Below, in pieces: positions 43,290 through 52,080 of a stretch of 64,000 nt of DNA. The stretch spans positions 1,799,091-1,863,090 of the forward strand of contig NZ_AP014836.1 in assembly GCF_002356115.1 (NCBI RefSeq), in the 5' to 3' direction. The DNA comes from Candidatus Nitrosoglobus terrae. Lineage in GTDB: Bacteria; Pseudomonadota; Gammaproteobacteria; Nitrosococcales; Nitrosococcaceae. The first letter of the stretch is position 1, and every line of letters begins with the position of its first letter. The position numbers and the translations under genes were made by a program. Below the pieces are notes generated by a model. It worked only from the letters and a program-made list of their open reading frames with translations. It was not told where the DNA came from and did not search any database.

Positions 43290-45203
43290 TTAAATCACCC
43301 ACAACCCAATATCCAAGCCCGCTAATTCTAGTTGTAAATTACTCAGGGCTTCATCTTTGTTATCGCCGGTAAAACAAGAATTCAGTAAAATCACCTGCGC
43401 CGGTTTAGCTTTAACGATTTCCTCTTTTAGCCCTTCGCTATAAGGCTCAAAGCATAACCACAGCCGTTTATCATCCGGCATCAACACCCGATGCACGGTC
43501 ACACCGGCCATTGATGTAGCTTTCCCAATGGCATGCACTCCCAGCACCCCTAAACCGTTTTTGAGCAATAACTCCGTCAGCATATTGGTTTGTAAGTTAT
43601 CCTGCCCGTCAGCCGCAGGCGCTTTTTCTGTTTTTTGAAAGGCTTCTAGCTGCTGTTCAATTTCTTCTACGCTGTTTAAATCACTGCGCCACACCTTAAA
43701 ATTGCTCGGTGCCAGCGTAAAATAAGCACAGGCCAGATCTTGGGTTTTATCAGGATACTCGGCTTTGAGCTTGGCCATCACCTTATCGATGCGGGCGCGG
43801 GTAATATCGGCAATGGTGCGATAACCGGCTTTATACGCTTCGCTATTTTCTGCTAGCTTTTCTGGGAGCTGTACCAAAATACATTGGCGATTACCGCCAT
43901 CTTCTAGGTTCAGTGCCATCACGGCGTGGGCGGTAGTGCCAGAGCCGGCGAAAAAATCGAGGATGATGCCGTCGGAGTTACATCCTATTGTTAAGATTTT
44001 TTTTAAATATTCAACTGGTTTCGGATAATCGAAAAAAGCTTGGTTATTAAAAATTCTCTTTAATGCTTTATTTGAGCCATCAGTATGTCCTACTTCATCG
44101 TAATCCCAAAATGTTGATGGTGTAAGTCCTTGTTTAACTTCACTTAAGAATTTTTTTACCGATGGTACATTATTTCCTGTTTTACCAAACCAAATCCTAT
44201 TATCTTCAACCATTTCTTTAAACTTATCTTCACTAACCACCCAACTTCTCCCCTCTGGAGGGAGAATCTCTCTTCCTGAAGGGGTAATAATTTTATACCT
44301 ATCTTTTTCTGTAACTCTACCAACACTTAGATCTGCCGATTTCCATGCTCCTCTTGAGTCATCATCTATATTTTTATATCTATTATCCTGTTCTTCTGTC
44401 CGTTCTACCAAGTTCAATCTAAATTTCAATTTATCTTTAGCAAAAACAATCAAATTTTCATGACTAATAGAAAAATATTTTGCATCATTTTGAAGTCCGT
44501 ACTTCTTCCTCCAAATAATTGTGCTTACAAAATTCTCTTCCCCAAACACCTCATCACACAGCAATTTCAAATTCGCCGCTTCGTTATCATCAATAGAAAT
44601 AAATATCACCCCATCATCCCGCAATAAATTACGGGCTAAATACAAACGGGGGTACATCATGGACAGCCAAACGCTGTGATAATGGCCATTTTCTTTGCTG
44701 TTTTTCTTCCATAGGCTTTGTTTGTTTAACAAGCCTTGTTCATCTATTTCGCCGGTGCGTTGGCGGTAGGCTTCCAGTGTTTCAGAATAGTCATCCGGAT
44801 AGACAAAACTATCGTTGCCGGTGTTATAGGGCGGGTCGATATAAATCATCTTCACCTTGCCGTAGTAGCTTTTTTGCAATACCCGCAGCACTTCCAAGTT
44901 TTCCCCTTCAATCAACATATGCTGAGCATGCTCAGGGTTATTGGCCGCAGGGCGTAAAGTATGGCTGGTGGTTTTTTGAATTTCACGCCGAGCGGCACTT
45001 TTACCCGCCCATGAAAGTTCGTAGTGTTCTTTTTGGGTTAACCGATCTTCACCTAGTAACGCTTTTAAGGCGTTGAGATCAAGATGATTATCGCGGATCA
45101 ACTCCGGCGCCGCTTGCTTGAATAGATCAAGCAGTTCTTGTTTGCGTTGCGCCAAAGCATCCGGGCTATGGCTAATATTAGGAGGAGTTTGGTTATTCAT
45201 CAT
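43290..45203 (-). CDS. mod: Type III adenine DNA methyltransferase, Mod subunit
   Basis: Recognises the target site and makes N6-methyladenine; needed with Res for cleavage. 637 residues from the ATG at 45203. Beta-class order: catalytic DPPYNTG at about 123-129 first, a variable target-recognition region at about 220-390, then SAM-binding FAGSGTT. The TTG at 45215 extends the frame by four codons but lacks support. The two ATGs at 45203 and 45200 overlap the stop of the upstream nat gene (AATGATGAA), so translation is coupled. Base use in the recognition region (about 43980-44560) is more AT-rich than in the flanking parts, as expected for a swapped specificity domain. Confidence 0.93.
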   Translation of the reverse strand: MMNNQTPPNISHSPDALAQRKQELLDLFKQAAPELIRDNHLDLNALKALLGEDRLTQKEHYELSWAGKSAARREIQKTTSHTLRPAANNPEHAQHMLIEGENLEVLRVLQKSYYGKVKMIYIDPPYNTGNDSFVYPDDYSETLEAYRQRTGEIDEQGLLNKQSLWKKNSKENGHYHSVWLSMMYPRLYLARNLLRDDGVIFISIDDNEAANLKLLCDEVFGEENFVSTIIWRKKYGLQNDAKYFSISHENLIVFAKDKLKFRLNLVERTEEQDNRYKNIDDDSRGAWKSADLSVGRVTEKDRYKIITPSGREILPPEGRSWVVSEDKFKEMVEDNRIWFGKTGNNVPSVKKFLSEVKQGLTPSTFWDYDEVGHTDGSNKALKRIFNNQAFFDYPKPVEYLKKILTIGCNSDGIILDFFAGSGTTAHAVMALNLEDGGNRQCILVQLPEKLAENSEAYKAGYRTIADITRARIDKVMAKLKAEYPDKTQDLACAYFTLAPSNFKVWRSDLNSVEEIEQQLEAFQKTEKAPAADGQDNLQTNMLTELLLKNGLGVLGVHAIGKATSMAGVTVHRVLMPDDKRLWLCFEPYSEGLKEEIVKAKPAQVILLNSCFTGDNKDEALSNLQLELAGLDIGLWVI

Positions 45204-45976
45204 TCTTCCGGCCAACGTAGATTAAAGTGCTCTAGCAGCACATTTTTTAACTCATTGGGCTGGATTCGGTGGGTAGTTAAACCCCCATTGGGATGACGGT
45301 GCCTCAGTTCATCGCCCAATACCGACAAACGTCCGCCCTCCGGTAAAGCACGGGATACAATGATTTGATCACGAAAACTAGACTCTGGATGGGTACTGGT
45401 ATACCAATTGGCTACTTTTTGATCACTAATGGGCATCACCTCGCCCCAAAACTCGTAGATATCCTGCCAGTGATTATCTTGCCACACCTGATGAAACCAA
45501 CGCCCTTCTTCCTGAATCAAGCGACGACGATCGTGAGGCGTTTGTTGTTCAAGGCCATTTTGCCACAGCAAAGCTTGAGTGAGAGAAAGACTGCCTACCC
45601 CGACATCAGTCAGCCATTGCTGCGCTGCTAACGTAACTATAATAAATAAATGGGTACGGGGCGGCATTTCTGAGCGATCTACGGTACGCAAACGCACCCG
45701 CGCCGCCAGTGGCTTGGCCTTAAACCCTAACTGCAATAGCACCTGCAAAAACAACCCATTTTGCTCAAAGCAATAACCCCCACGCTGGGAAAGCACCAGC
45801 TTGTTAAACAACGCATCCAGCTCTAACTCCACCGGTCGGCGTAAAAATACATCCAGATTTTCAAAGGGAATAGATTGGCTATGGGCGCGGGTTAACCCGT
45901 GCAAAACGGCTACTGTAGGCGCTAGCGAACCTTGATAACCAATACGAGTTAAGTACTGTGATAGATTGATTTGCAT
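45200..45976 (-). CDS. Arylamine N-acetyltransferase family protein
   Basis: 258-residue NAT-family enzyme, which moves acetyl groups from acetyl-CoA to aromatic amines or hydrazines. The catalytic triad is complete: Cys69 in RGGYCFEQN, His109 in PRTHLFI and Asp124 in LTDVGVG. The gene is first in an operon with mod and res: its TGA overlaps the mod start. Why a NAT is tied to a type III system is unclear; it may be a passenger or an added modifier. Divergent from the aerolysin-like gene with 236 bp between them. Confidence 0.88.
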   Translation of the reverse strand: MQINLSQYLTRIGYQGSLAPTVAVLHGLTRAHSQSIPFENLDVFLRRPVELELDALFNKLVLSQRGGYCFEQNGLFLQVLLQLGFKAKPLAARVRLRTVDRSEMPPRTHLFIIVTLAAQQWLTDVGVGSLSLTQALLWQNGLEQQTPHDRRRLIQEEGRWFHQVWQDNHWQDIYEFWGEVMPISDQKVANWYTSTHPESSFRDQIIVSRALPEGGRLSVLGDELRHRHPNGGLTTHRIQPNELKNVLLEHFNLRWPEE

Positions 45977-46212
45977 TGCTGAAAACCCTTAACTCCAGAT
46001 TAAGAATCTTATCATTTTCAAATCTATGATTTGTATCACATTTTTGACTTATAGTGCTTGAAAGAAAGCTATTTCACTAGTAAATCTTAAACCTTAAGTT
46101 AAAAAATCAAATTTATACAGTTATTTATGCTACTGAGAATGCAAGCAACCACGGCTACCTATCTATCTGCATTCATCATACATAGTATTAAAACTAACTA
46201 AAGGAGACGATT

Positions 46213-47082
46213 ATGGGCATTAACATCAGCATCGTTGCTGGACAAGATAAATCTTCATCCAGTGTAAATGCTAGCGGAACTGTACAGCATGTTATTACTG
46301 ATGAGGAACGAACAACTTTTCATTTAGGTGATAAACAGCTTAAGGATGCGGTAAAAGCCTATTTTGGTAAGAGTCCAAACGATGCTTATCTTCATAGCCC
46401 AACACCCTGGGACGACCTATACAAAAGATATAATTGGCCACAAGTAGAAATGGTGCTGGTTGTCCAGAGCGCAGAAATCCTTGGTATTACCTCAGAGCCG
46501 GTTATTGTTAAAACCCAAGAATTTTCAAATAACAGTAATAAGACGGGAACCTTCAACGTTAATATCACTGAGTCAGTAGACAATACAACATCATCTAACT
46601 GGAGCACGGGGGGTACACTCACCATCGGCCAAAAAATTTCCTATAAAGTAGGATTTCTAGGTACTGGTGTTGAGGGTGAAACTTCAATGTCATACAGTCA
46701 ATCATGGGGCGTTGGCGGGCAAGAGTCAAAATCAATCACAGTGGGTTCATCCTCTGGCGTAACCGTAGAACTTAACCCTGGTGAGTCTGTTATTGCTGAG
46801 CTTTCAGCAAGCCGTGGCGTAATGAAAGTTCGTATCCATTACAATGCCTATCTCATCGGAAGTACGGCGGTAAACTATAACCCTACCTACAAGGATCATC
46901 ATTTCTGGAGCTTAGACATTGCCGCTGTTATGTCCAAAGGAGGCATCATCAACTCAGTGAAATCAACCGAAGACATAGAGATTGGTTATTATTCTAACTC
47001 TAAGATCGAACTGAAAGATAAAAAAACGGGAACCTTTAAAGCCGCGTACTCTATGGCCGATCAACCGGGTAAAGCAGCATAA
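46213..47082 (+). CDS. Aerolysin-like beta-pore-forming protein
   Basis: 289 residues resembling the aerolysin/ETX-MTX2 fold, closest in pattern to follicular-epithelium-yolk-protein-like members. The N-terminal part holds AYLHSPTPWDDLYKRYNWP. From about 98 a Ser/Thr-rich alternating region (NNSNKTGTFNVNITES, SSNWSTGGTLTIGQKISYKV, then SMSYSQSWGVGGQESKS) is typical of the amphipathic insertion hairpin. ELNPGESVIAELSASR and a closing strand region follow. No signal peptide is seen, so it would be released by lysis or act inside the cell. Good AAGGAG site before the ATG and its own terminator. It is a single-gene unit inside the defence island; function there is unknown. Confidence 0.7.
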   Translation: MGINISIVAGQDKSSSSVNASGTVQHVITDEERTTFHLGDKQLKDAVKAYFGKSPNDAYLHSPTPWDDLYKRYNWPQVEMVLVVQSAEILGITSEPVIVKTQEFSNNSNKTGTFNVNITESVDNTTSSNWSTGGTLTIGQKISYKVGFLGTGVEGETSMSYSQSWGVGGQESKSITVGSSSGVTVELNPGESVIAELSASRGVMKVRIHYNAYLIGSTAVNYNPTYKDHHFWSLDIAAVMSKGGIINSVKSTEDIEIGYYSNSKIELKDKKTGTFKAAYSMADQPGKAA

Positions 47083-47102
47083 ACACTAAGATAAGACCTA
47101 AC

Positions 47103-47135
47103 AGGTGGCTATGGCACACATAGCCACCTTCTTTC
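47103..47135 (+). terminator. Intrinsic terminator of the aerolysin-like gene
   Basis: An 11-bp perfect stem AGGTGGCTATG/CATAGCCACCT with loop GCACA, followed by TCTTTCGTTCT. It lies 20 bp after the stop codon. Confidence 0.85.
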
Positions 47136-47372
47136 GTTCTCAACTAGATCACCAGTTTCTAATCATTAACAGATAGAGATCCCTTCACCAGAAGGGAGTG
47201 ATTAGACCTTACCCAGCACAGATTACCCATGCACGTAATGGCGCGGCGGCACAATGGGGATCTTCACTCCGCTTTCTTCAGAAGCGCGACTTTGCTCGTT
47301 ATAATGCCAAATAACGCCAAGCTGATAATGAGCTGATGACTATTTAAAACAAATTTAAACAGGAATTTCACT

Positions 47373-48956
47373 ATGACAAGTGCCCAACAACGCGCCGAAC
47401 TCCAGCGCCGAATTTGGCAAATTGCCGATGATGTTCGCGGTTCGGTGGATGGCTGGGATTTTAAGCAGTACGTATTAGGCACCTTGTTTTATCGTTTCAT
47501 CAGTGAAGATTTTGCCAATTACATTGAAAATGAGGATGACAGTATCGATTACGCAACACTTCCCGATGAGGTGATTACCCCAGAAATTAAAGACGATATC
47601 ATTAAAACCAAGGGCTATTTTATTTTCCCCAGCCAGTTGTTTGCCAATATTGCGACTAACGCTAACAAAAATGACCGTTTAAACACCGATTTAGCAAACA
47701 TTTTTACCGCCATAGAAAGCTCGGCCAATGGCTACCCATCTGAGCCAGATATTAAAGGCTTGTTTACCGATTTTGATACCACCAGCAACCGCTTGGGTAA
47801 TACAGTGGTGGATAAAAATAGTCGTTTAGCGGCAGTCATCAAAGGCGTGGCCGAGTTGGATTTTGGCAGCTTCCAAAACAGCCAAATTGATTTATTCGGC
47901 GATGCCTACGAATTTTTAATTTCTAACTATGCCGCCAATGCAGGTAAATCCGGTGGTGAATTTTTCACTCCGCAGCATGTTTCAAAACTCATTGCACAAC
48001 TGGCCATGCACAAACAAACCAGTGTCAATAAAATTTACGATCCCGCGGCGGGTTCAGGTTCTTTGTTGCTGCAAGCGAAAAAACACTTTGAGGCCCATAT
48101 CATTGAAGAGGGTTTCTTTGGCCAAGAGATTAACCATACTACTTACAACTTGGCGCGGATGAATATGTTTTTGCACAACATTAATTACGATAAATTCAAT
48201 ATCGCCCTCGGCAATACCCTGCTCAACCCACAGTTTAGCGACGAAAAACCTTTCGATGCCATTGTTTCTAACCCGCCCTATTCAGTGAAATGGATCGGCA
48301 GCGACGATCCCACCCTGATTAATGATGAACGTTTTGCCCCCGCCGGTGTGTTAGCACCTAAATCCAAAGCCGACTTTGCCTTTGTGCTCCATGCGTTGAG
48401 TTATTTATCCAGCAAAGGGCGGGCGGCCATTGTCTGCTTTCCTGGTATTTTTTATCGCGGCGGTGCCGAGCAAAAAATCCGCCAATATCTAGTGGATAAC
48501 AACTATGTTGAAACCGTGATTTCGCTTGCGCCTAACCTATTTTTTGGCACCAGTATCGCGGTGAACATTTTAGTACTTTCTAAACATAAAGCCGACAACA
48601 CCACCCAGTTCATTGATGCCAGCGAACTGTTCAAAAAAGAAACCAATAACAACATCCTGAAAGATGAGCATATTACCCAAATTATGCAGGTATTTGACAG
48701 CAAAGAAGCTATTGAACACTTTGCCAAAACCGTAGAAAGCAGCGCGATTGCGGCCAACGACTACAACCTAGCCGTCAGCTCTTACGTGGAAGCCAAAGAT
48801 ACCCGCAAAATCATTCCTATTCATCAGCTCAACGCCGAACTCAAAACCACTGTCGCTAAAATCGACCAACTCCGTACCGAAATTGATGCCATCGTGGCAG
48901 AAATCGACCTGCCTGCCCTGTCTGCCGTCAGGCAGAGCAGGCAGGAAGAAAACTGA
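47373..48956 (+). CDS. hsdM: Type I restriction-modification methyltransferase, HsdM
   Basis: N6-adenine methyltransferase subunit. 527 residues: N-terminal helical HsdM domain ([22 protein letters not shown]), SAM motif [10 protein letters not shown] at 223-232, catalytic NPPY at 300-303, helical C terminus. The last 12 or so codons ([15 protein letters not shown]) are translated from a hairpin repeat, so the original end has been altered. The stop shares one base with the start of the GIY-YIG gene. First gene of the hsd operon; a TATAAT at about 47292 may be its -10 box. Confidence 0.94.
   Translation: MTSAQQRAELQRRIWQIADDVRGSVDGWDFKQYVLGTLFYRFISEDFANYIENEDDSIDYATLPDEVITPEIKDDIIKTKGYFIFPSQLFANIATNANKNDRLNTDLANIFTAIESSANGYPSEPDIKGLFTDFDTTSNRLGNTVVDKNSRLAAVIKGVAELDFGSFQNSQIDLFGDAYEFLISNYAANAGKSGGEFFTPQHVSKLIAQLAMHKQTSVNKIYDPAAGSGSLLLQAKKHFEAHIIEEGFFGQEINHTTYNLARMNMFLHNINYDKFNIALGNTLLNPQFSDEKPFDAIVSNPPYSVKWIGSDDPTLINDERFAPAGVLAPKSKADFAFVLHALSYLSSKGRAAIVCFPGIFYRGGAEQKIRQYLVDNNYVETVISLAPNLFFGTSIAVNILVLSKHKADNTTQFIDASELFKKETNNNILKDEHITQIMQVFDSKEAIEHFAKTVESSAIAANDYNLAVSSYVEAKDTRKIIPIHQLNAELKTTVAKIDQLRTEIDAIVAEIDLPALSAVRQSRQEEN
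48908..48945. repeat. Hairpin repeat at the 5' side of the GIY-YIG gene
   Basis: CCTGCCTGC-CCTG-TCTGCC GTCA GGCAGA-GCAGGCAGG: 15 paired bases around GTCA with one 4-nt bulge. It forms the 3' end of hsdM. The core CTGCCGTCAGG recurs after the GIY-YIG gene. Confidence 0.75.
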
Positions 48957-49237
48957 TGTTTTATACGTATGTTTTGCTTTGTGATAATGGAGCGTATTAC
49001 AAGGGTTTTACTAATAACCTTGAGCGTCATTATCAACAGCACTTGAATGGTAATGGTGCAAAGTACACTGCAAAACACAAGCCTATAAAAATAACTTACT
49101 ATGAAACCTTCAAAACCGAACAAGAAGCCGTTGCAAGAGAAAAATACTTCAAATCTGGCGCTGGTCGTGAATGGCTGAAAACTCAAATTGATCTGCTGCC
49201 CTGCCTGCCGTCAGGAAGGTCAGACAGAACAGCATGA
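48956..49237 (+). CDS. Small GIY-YIG nuclease (UPF0213-like)
   Basis: 93 residues of a stand-alone GIY-YIG domain: YTYVLLCDNGAYYKGFTNN (the GIY...YIG pattern reads TYV...YKG), ERHYQQHLNG with the conserved Arg/His, and REKYFKSGAGREWLK. Small proteins of this type may be single-strand nucleases. It begins on the last base of hsdM and its stop overlaps the ATG at 49234 (ATGA). Its C-terminal tail ([14 protein letters not shown]) is translated from a hairpin repeat similar to the one ending hsdM. The gene is therefore bracketed by two related hairpins inside the hsd operon and looks like a late insertion. Confidence 0.8.
   Translation: MFYTYVLLCDNGAYYKGFTNNLERHYQQHLNGNGAKYTAKHKPIKITYYETFKTEQEAVAREKYFKSGAGREWLKTQIDLLPCLPSGRSDRTA
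49195..49233. repeat. Hairpin repeat at the 3' side of the GIY-YIG gene
   Basis: GCTGCCCTGCCTGCCGTCAGGAAGGTCAGACAGAACAGC is an imperfect hairpin sharing CTGCCGTCAGG with the 5' copy at 48908. It encodes the tail of the GIY-YIG protein. Confidence 0.65.
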
Positions 49238-49271
49238 TATTAGAAAATAAACTAAACATCACCCATCAAGC

Positions 49272-49826
49272 ATGAATAGCCACGAGATTGATAAGTTAAG
49301 TAAGCAAAAAGCCTATGACTTATATGACTCTGGTTTTATAAATACGGTTGAAGTGGGCACAACCCAAGGTTTACAACAGATACATCGCTATCTGTTTGCT
49401 GGCTTATACGATTTTGCTGGGCAAATCCGTGCGTTAAATATCTCAAAAGGCCACTTTCGTTTTGCCAATGCACTCTATTTAAAACCGGCCTTACAGGCGA
49501 TTGAGCAAATGCCGGAAACCACCTTTGCAGACATTATCGATAAATATGTAGAAATGAATATCGCCCATCCTTTTTTGGAAGGCAATGGCCGCGCTACCCG
49601 TATTTGGCTGGATTTAATGTTTAAGAAAAATCTTGGCCAAGTGGTGGATTGGCAACAGGTGGATAAAAAACGCTATTTACAAGCCATGGAACGCAGTCCC
49701 ATTAATGATTTGGAAATCAGCTTTTTACTAAAAAACGCCCTAACCGACAAAATCCACGACCGCGAACTCTATATGAAAGGAATTGATCAATCCTACTACT
49801 ACGAACAACCCGAGGATAACCACTAA
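49272..49826 (+). CDS. fic: Fic-domain protein, 5' end probably frameshifted
   Basis: 184 residues with the full Fic AMP-transferase motif HPFLEGNGR at 99-107 and the usual ending DREYLMKGID-like ([16 protein letters not shown]). Fic enzymes transfer AMP from ATP to target proteins. No inhibitory S/TxxxE(G/N) helix was found. Relatives begin M-x-LENKLxIT; exactly that ([13 protein letters not shown]) is encoded just upstream from the ATG at 49234 but two bases out of register, ending at a TGA. The ATG at 49272 has no ribosome site. So either an indel has shifted the true N terminus or the shorter protein is made. Lies between hsdM and hsdS, as Fic genes often do. Confidence 0.8.
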   Translation: MNSHEIDKLSKQKAYDLYDSGFINTVEVGTTQGLQQIHRYLFAGLYDFAGQIRALNISKGHFRFANALYLKPALQAIEQMPETTFADIIDKYVEMNIAHPFLEGNGRATRIWLDLMFKKNLGQVVDWQQVDKKRYLQAMERSPINDLEISFLLKNALTDKIHDRELYMKGIDQSYYYEQPEDNH

Positions 49827-51052
49827 TGGGTGGAAACATTCTGGAATTGATTAAACAGAATCCAGTGGAATGGAAGCCTTTGGGTGATGCGCTGATTCGT
49901 ACAAGAGGAACCAAAATTACCGCTGGACAGATGAAAGAGCTACATAAGGATAACGCACCGTTAAAAATATTTGCTGGCGGTAGAACTTATGCATTGGTTG
50001 ATTTTCAAGATATTCCAGCAAAAGACATTAATCTGAATCCATCTATTATTGTTAAATCACGCGGTGTAATTGAATTTGAATACTGTGATCAGCCCTTTTC
50101 ACATAAAAATGAAATGTGGTCTTATTATTCAGATAATGAAAGTGTCAATATCAAATATATTTATTACTATCTAAAAACTCAGGAGACGTACTTTCAGAAT
50201 CTTGGCACTAGAATGCAAATGCCGCAAATAGCCACACCAGATACAGATAAATTTACCGTTCCCATCCCACCCCTCGACATCCAAGCTGAAATCGTCCGTA
50301 TATTAGACGCATTTACCGCCATGACCGCCGAGCTGACCGCCGAGCTTAACATAAGGCAACAGCAGTACAACTACTATCGCGATTTATTGTTAAGCGAAGC
50401 TGAATTGCAGAAAGTCGGCTTTGAGTGGAAGACTTTGAGGGAGGTTGGCGAGTTGGTTCGTGGAAATGGTTTACCAAAAGCTGATTTCACAGAATCAGGA
50501 ATCCCAGCGATCCATTATGGGCAAATTTACACTTATTACGGGCTATCGACCGTAGAAACTCTTTCATTTACTTCACTTGAAACTGCTGAAAAACTAAGAA
50601 AAGTAGATACAGGTGATGTAATTATTACTAATACAAGTGAAAACCTAGAAGATGTAAGTAAGGCGCTTGTTTATCTGGGAGAGCAGCAAGCTGTAACAGG
50701 CGGGCATGCAACTATTTTTAAGCCTAGTAATGCCATTTTGAACAAGTTTTTTGCTTATTATACACAAACGAATTTTTTCTTTACCGAAAAAAGAAAATAT
50801 GCAAAAGGAACTAAAGTAATAGATGTTTCGGCAACAGACTTAGCAAAAATAAAAGTCCCCATCCCACCCCTTACCGAACAAGCCCGCATTGTCGCCATTT
50901 TGGATAAATTCGACACTCTCACCAGTTCCATCAGCGAAGGTTTACCGCGTGAAATCAAGCTGCGCCAACAACAGTACGAATACTACCGCGATCTTCTACT
51001 AAGTTTTTCTAAGACAGAAGTAGATACATTGTCTAAATTTAAGATTAATTAA
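49826..51052 (+). CDS. hsdS: Type I specificity subunit, HsdS
   Basis: Sets the DNA target of the type I system. 408 residues: two target-recognition domains at about 1-145 and 200-345, each followed by a conserved helical region. The two regions repeat nearly the same stretch (IRQQQYNYYRDLLLS near 182 and LRQQQYEYYRDLLLS near 385), and each TRD ends in VPIPPL. The ATG shares one base with the fic stop (TAATG). Likely intact. The internal repeats could allow exchange of half-subunits by recombination, but no silent hsdS copy lies in the window. Confidence 0.93.
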   Translation: MGGNILELIKQNPVEWKPLGDALIRTRGTKITAGQMKELHKDNAPLKIFAGGRTYALVDFQDIPAKDINLNPSIIVKSRGVIEFEYCDQPFSHKNEMWSYYSDNESVNIKYIYYYLKTQETYFQNLGTRMQMPQIATPDTDKFTVPIPPLDIQAEIVRILDAFTAMTAELTAELNIRQQQYNYYRDLLLSEAELQKVGFEWKTLREVGELVRGNGLPKADFTESGIPAIHYGQIYTYYGLSTVETLSFTSLETAEKLRKVDTGDVIITNTSENLEDVSKALVYLGEQQAVTGGHATIFKPSNAILNKFFAYYTQTNFFFTEKRKYAKGTKVIDVSATDLAKIKVPIPPLTEQARIVAILDKFDTLTSSISEGLPREIKLRQQQYEYYRDLLLSFSKTEVDTLSKFKIN

Positions 51053-51090
51053 CTACTTAGTGTGTATTATGATTTGAAATATATACATAA

Positions 51091-51107
51091 AAGTATGAGG
51101 TGTACTT
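51091..51107. promoter_or_regulatory. Possible operator of the RelB-like/YafQ-like module
   Basis: Inverted repeat AAGTA-TGAGGTG-TACTT ends one base before the antitoxin start and spans its ribosome site, a position suited to autorepression. Confidence 0.4.
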
Positions 51108-51395
51108 ATGACAACTGGAACAATTAACTTCAAAATTGATAACGAACTAAAAGAGCGATTTCAACAACTCGCCAAAGATTTAGGCGCTAACACCACAACG
51201 CTTCTAACCATGTTTGTAAAACGTGCGGTTGATGACCAAGCCATTCCCTTTGATGTTAAGGTCAAACCCAAGCTTAATGCGGTTTATCGTCAGCTTATTG
51301 CTGAGGAAAATGCCAAAATTTTAGGTTTAATTCCTGATGATGCTACCGAGCTTACTCAAAAAGAAATGGAGGAATATCGAAGCCTTTATCAATGA
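51108..51395 (+). CDS. RelB/DinJ-family antitoxin
   Basis: 95 residues with an N-terminal ribbon-helix-helix DNA-binding domain (TINFKIDNELKERFQQLAKDLG) and a C-terminal tail that would wrap the toxin. Overlaps the toxin gene by 4 bp (ATGA). Neutralises the toxin and represses the pair together with it. Located between hsdS and hsdR, where it may help keep the island. Confidence 0.85.
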   Translation: MTTGTINFKIDNELKERFQQLAKDLGANTTTLLTMFVKRAVDDQAIPFDVKVKPKLNAVYRQLIAEENAKILGLIPDDATELTQKEMEEYRSLYQ

Positions 51396-51715
51396 GTTTT
51401 ACAGTAAAAGAAACAAGCCGATTTATACGACATATGCGCACATTGCCAGAGCGTTTATTAATTTCAAAAGAGCAAGCTAAAGAAGCAGTTAACGAAATTC
51501 TAGACGCTATTGAAATTTTAAGAGAAAAAGGCACTTTGCCGCCCGAATGCCATTATTCGCTACATCGACTAGAACATGAACCTTGGGCGGGTTTTATGGA
51601 GTTTCATGCTTTAGATGATGTGTTAGTCGTGTATGCTGATTTAACCAATAAAAACGTCATTCGCTTAATAGGCATTTATAACCATGAACTGTTATCAAGC
51701 GGCCAATTAGATTAG
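51392..51715 (+). CDS. RelE/YafQ-like toxin
   Basis: 107 residues, RelE/ParE superfamily by size and pattern: an N-terminal helical pair (SRFIRHMRTLPERLL), then strands WAGFMEFHALDDVLVVYAD and VIRLIGIYNHELL, close to YafQ-like mRNA interferases. The usual YafQ catalytic His near the end appears in YNHELL. Expression is coupled to the antitoxin by ATGA overlap. Confidence 0.78.
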   Translation: MSFTVKETSRFIRHMRTLPERLLISKEQAKEAVNEILDAIEILREKGTLPPECHYSLHRLEHEPWAGFMEFHALDDVLVVYADLTNKNVIRLIGIYNHELLSSGQLD

Positions 51716-51779
51716 ATAGGTATTTGGAGCAAAACGGTGAATACTTATAGCAACCCATCGATCCATGTGTTATAGTGAT

Positions 51780-51798
51780 ATGTATTAAATAAATACAT
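51780..51798. promoter_or_regulatory. Possible operator of the ribbon-helix-helix/PIN module
   Basis: Perfect 7-bp inverted repeat ATGTATT-AAATA-AATACAT, 15 bp before the antitoxin start; typical size for a ribbon-helix-helix dimer pair. Confidence 0.5.
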
Positions 51799-51813
51799 AA
51801 ATAAAGGTGATGT

Positions 51814-52080
51814 ATGTCTGGTTTAACCATACGGAAAAACTTTGCATTGGATGCCGAGGCGGTTAAAAACGCAGAGCAAGTGCTAAAGCAAAACCATAAA
51901 AGCCTGACTGAAGCCATTAATTTGTATTTCAAAGCCTTGGCTAAGGATGCGTCAATTTTAGAACAGGTTGAAAAAACAGCGACTAAACGCACAGGTAGTT
52001 TTATTGGTTTGCTCGATAATCAAGTAGGCGATACAAGCTTTCAGCAAATGAAAAAGGATTACCATGAAAGTCTTTCTTGA
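51814..52080 (+). CDS. Ribbon-helix-helix-like antitoxin of a PIN toxin
   Basis: 88 residues. The start (SGLTIRKNFALDAEAVKNAEQ) suggests a short DNA-binding beta-helix-helix unit of the kind in DUF6364-like antitoxins. The C-terminal half (FIGLLDNQVGDTSFQQMKKDY) would bind the toxin. It overlaps the PIN gene by 17 bp. A palindrome upstream is a likely autoregulatory site. Confidence 0.7.
   Translation: MSGLTIRKNFALDAEAVKNAEQVLKQNHKSLTEAINLYFKALAKDASILEQVEKTATKRTGSFIGLLDNQVGDTSFQQMKKDYHESLS

Noticed and set aside
50300-51010. Invertible or phase-variable hsdS locus
   Set aside because: HsdS has internal repeats but no second hsdS copy, inverted repeat or recombinase gene is present in the window.
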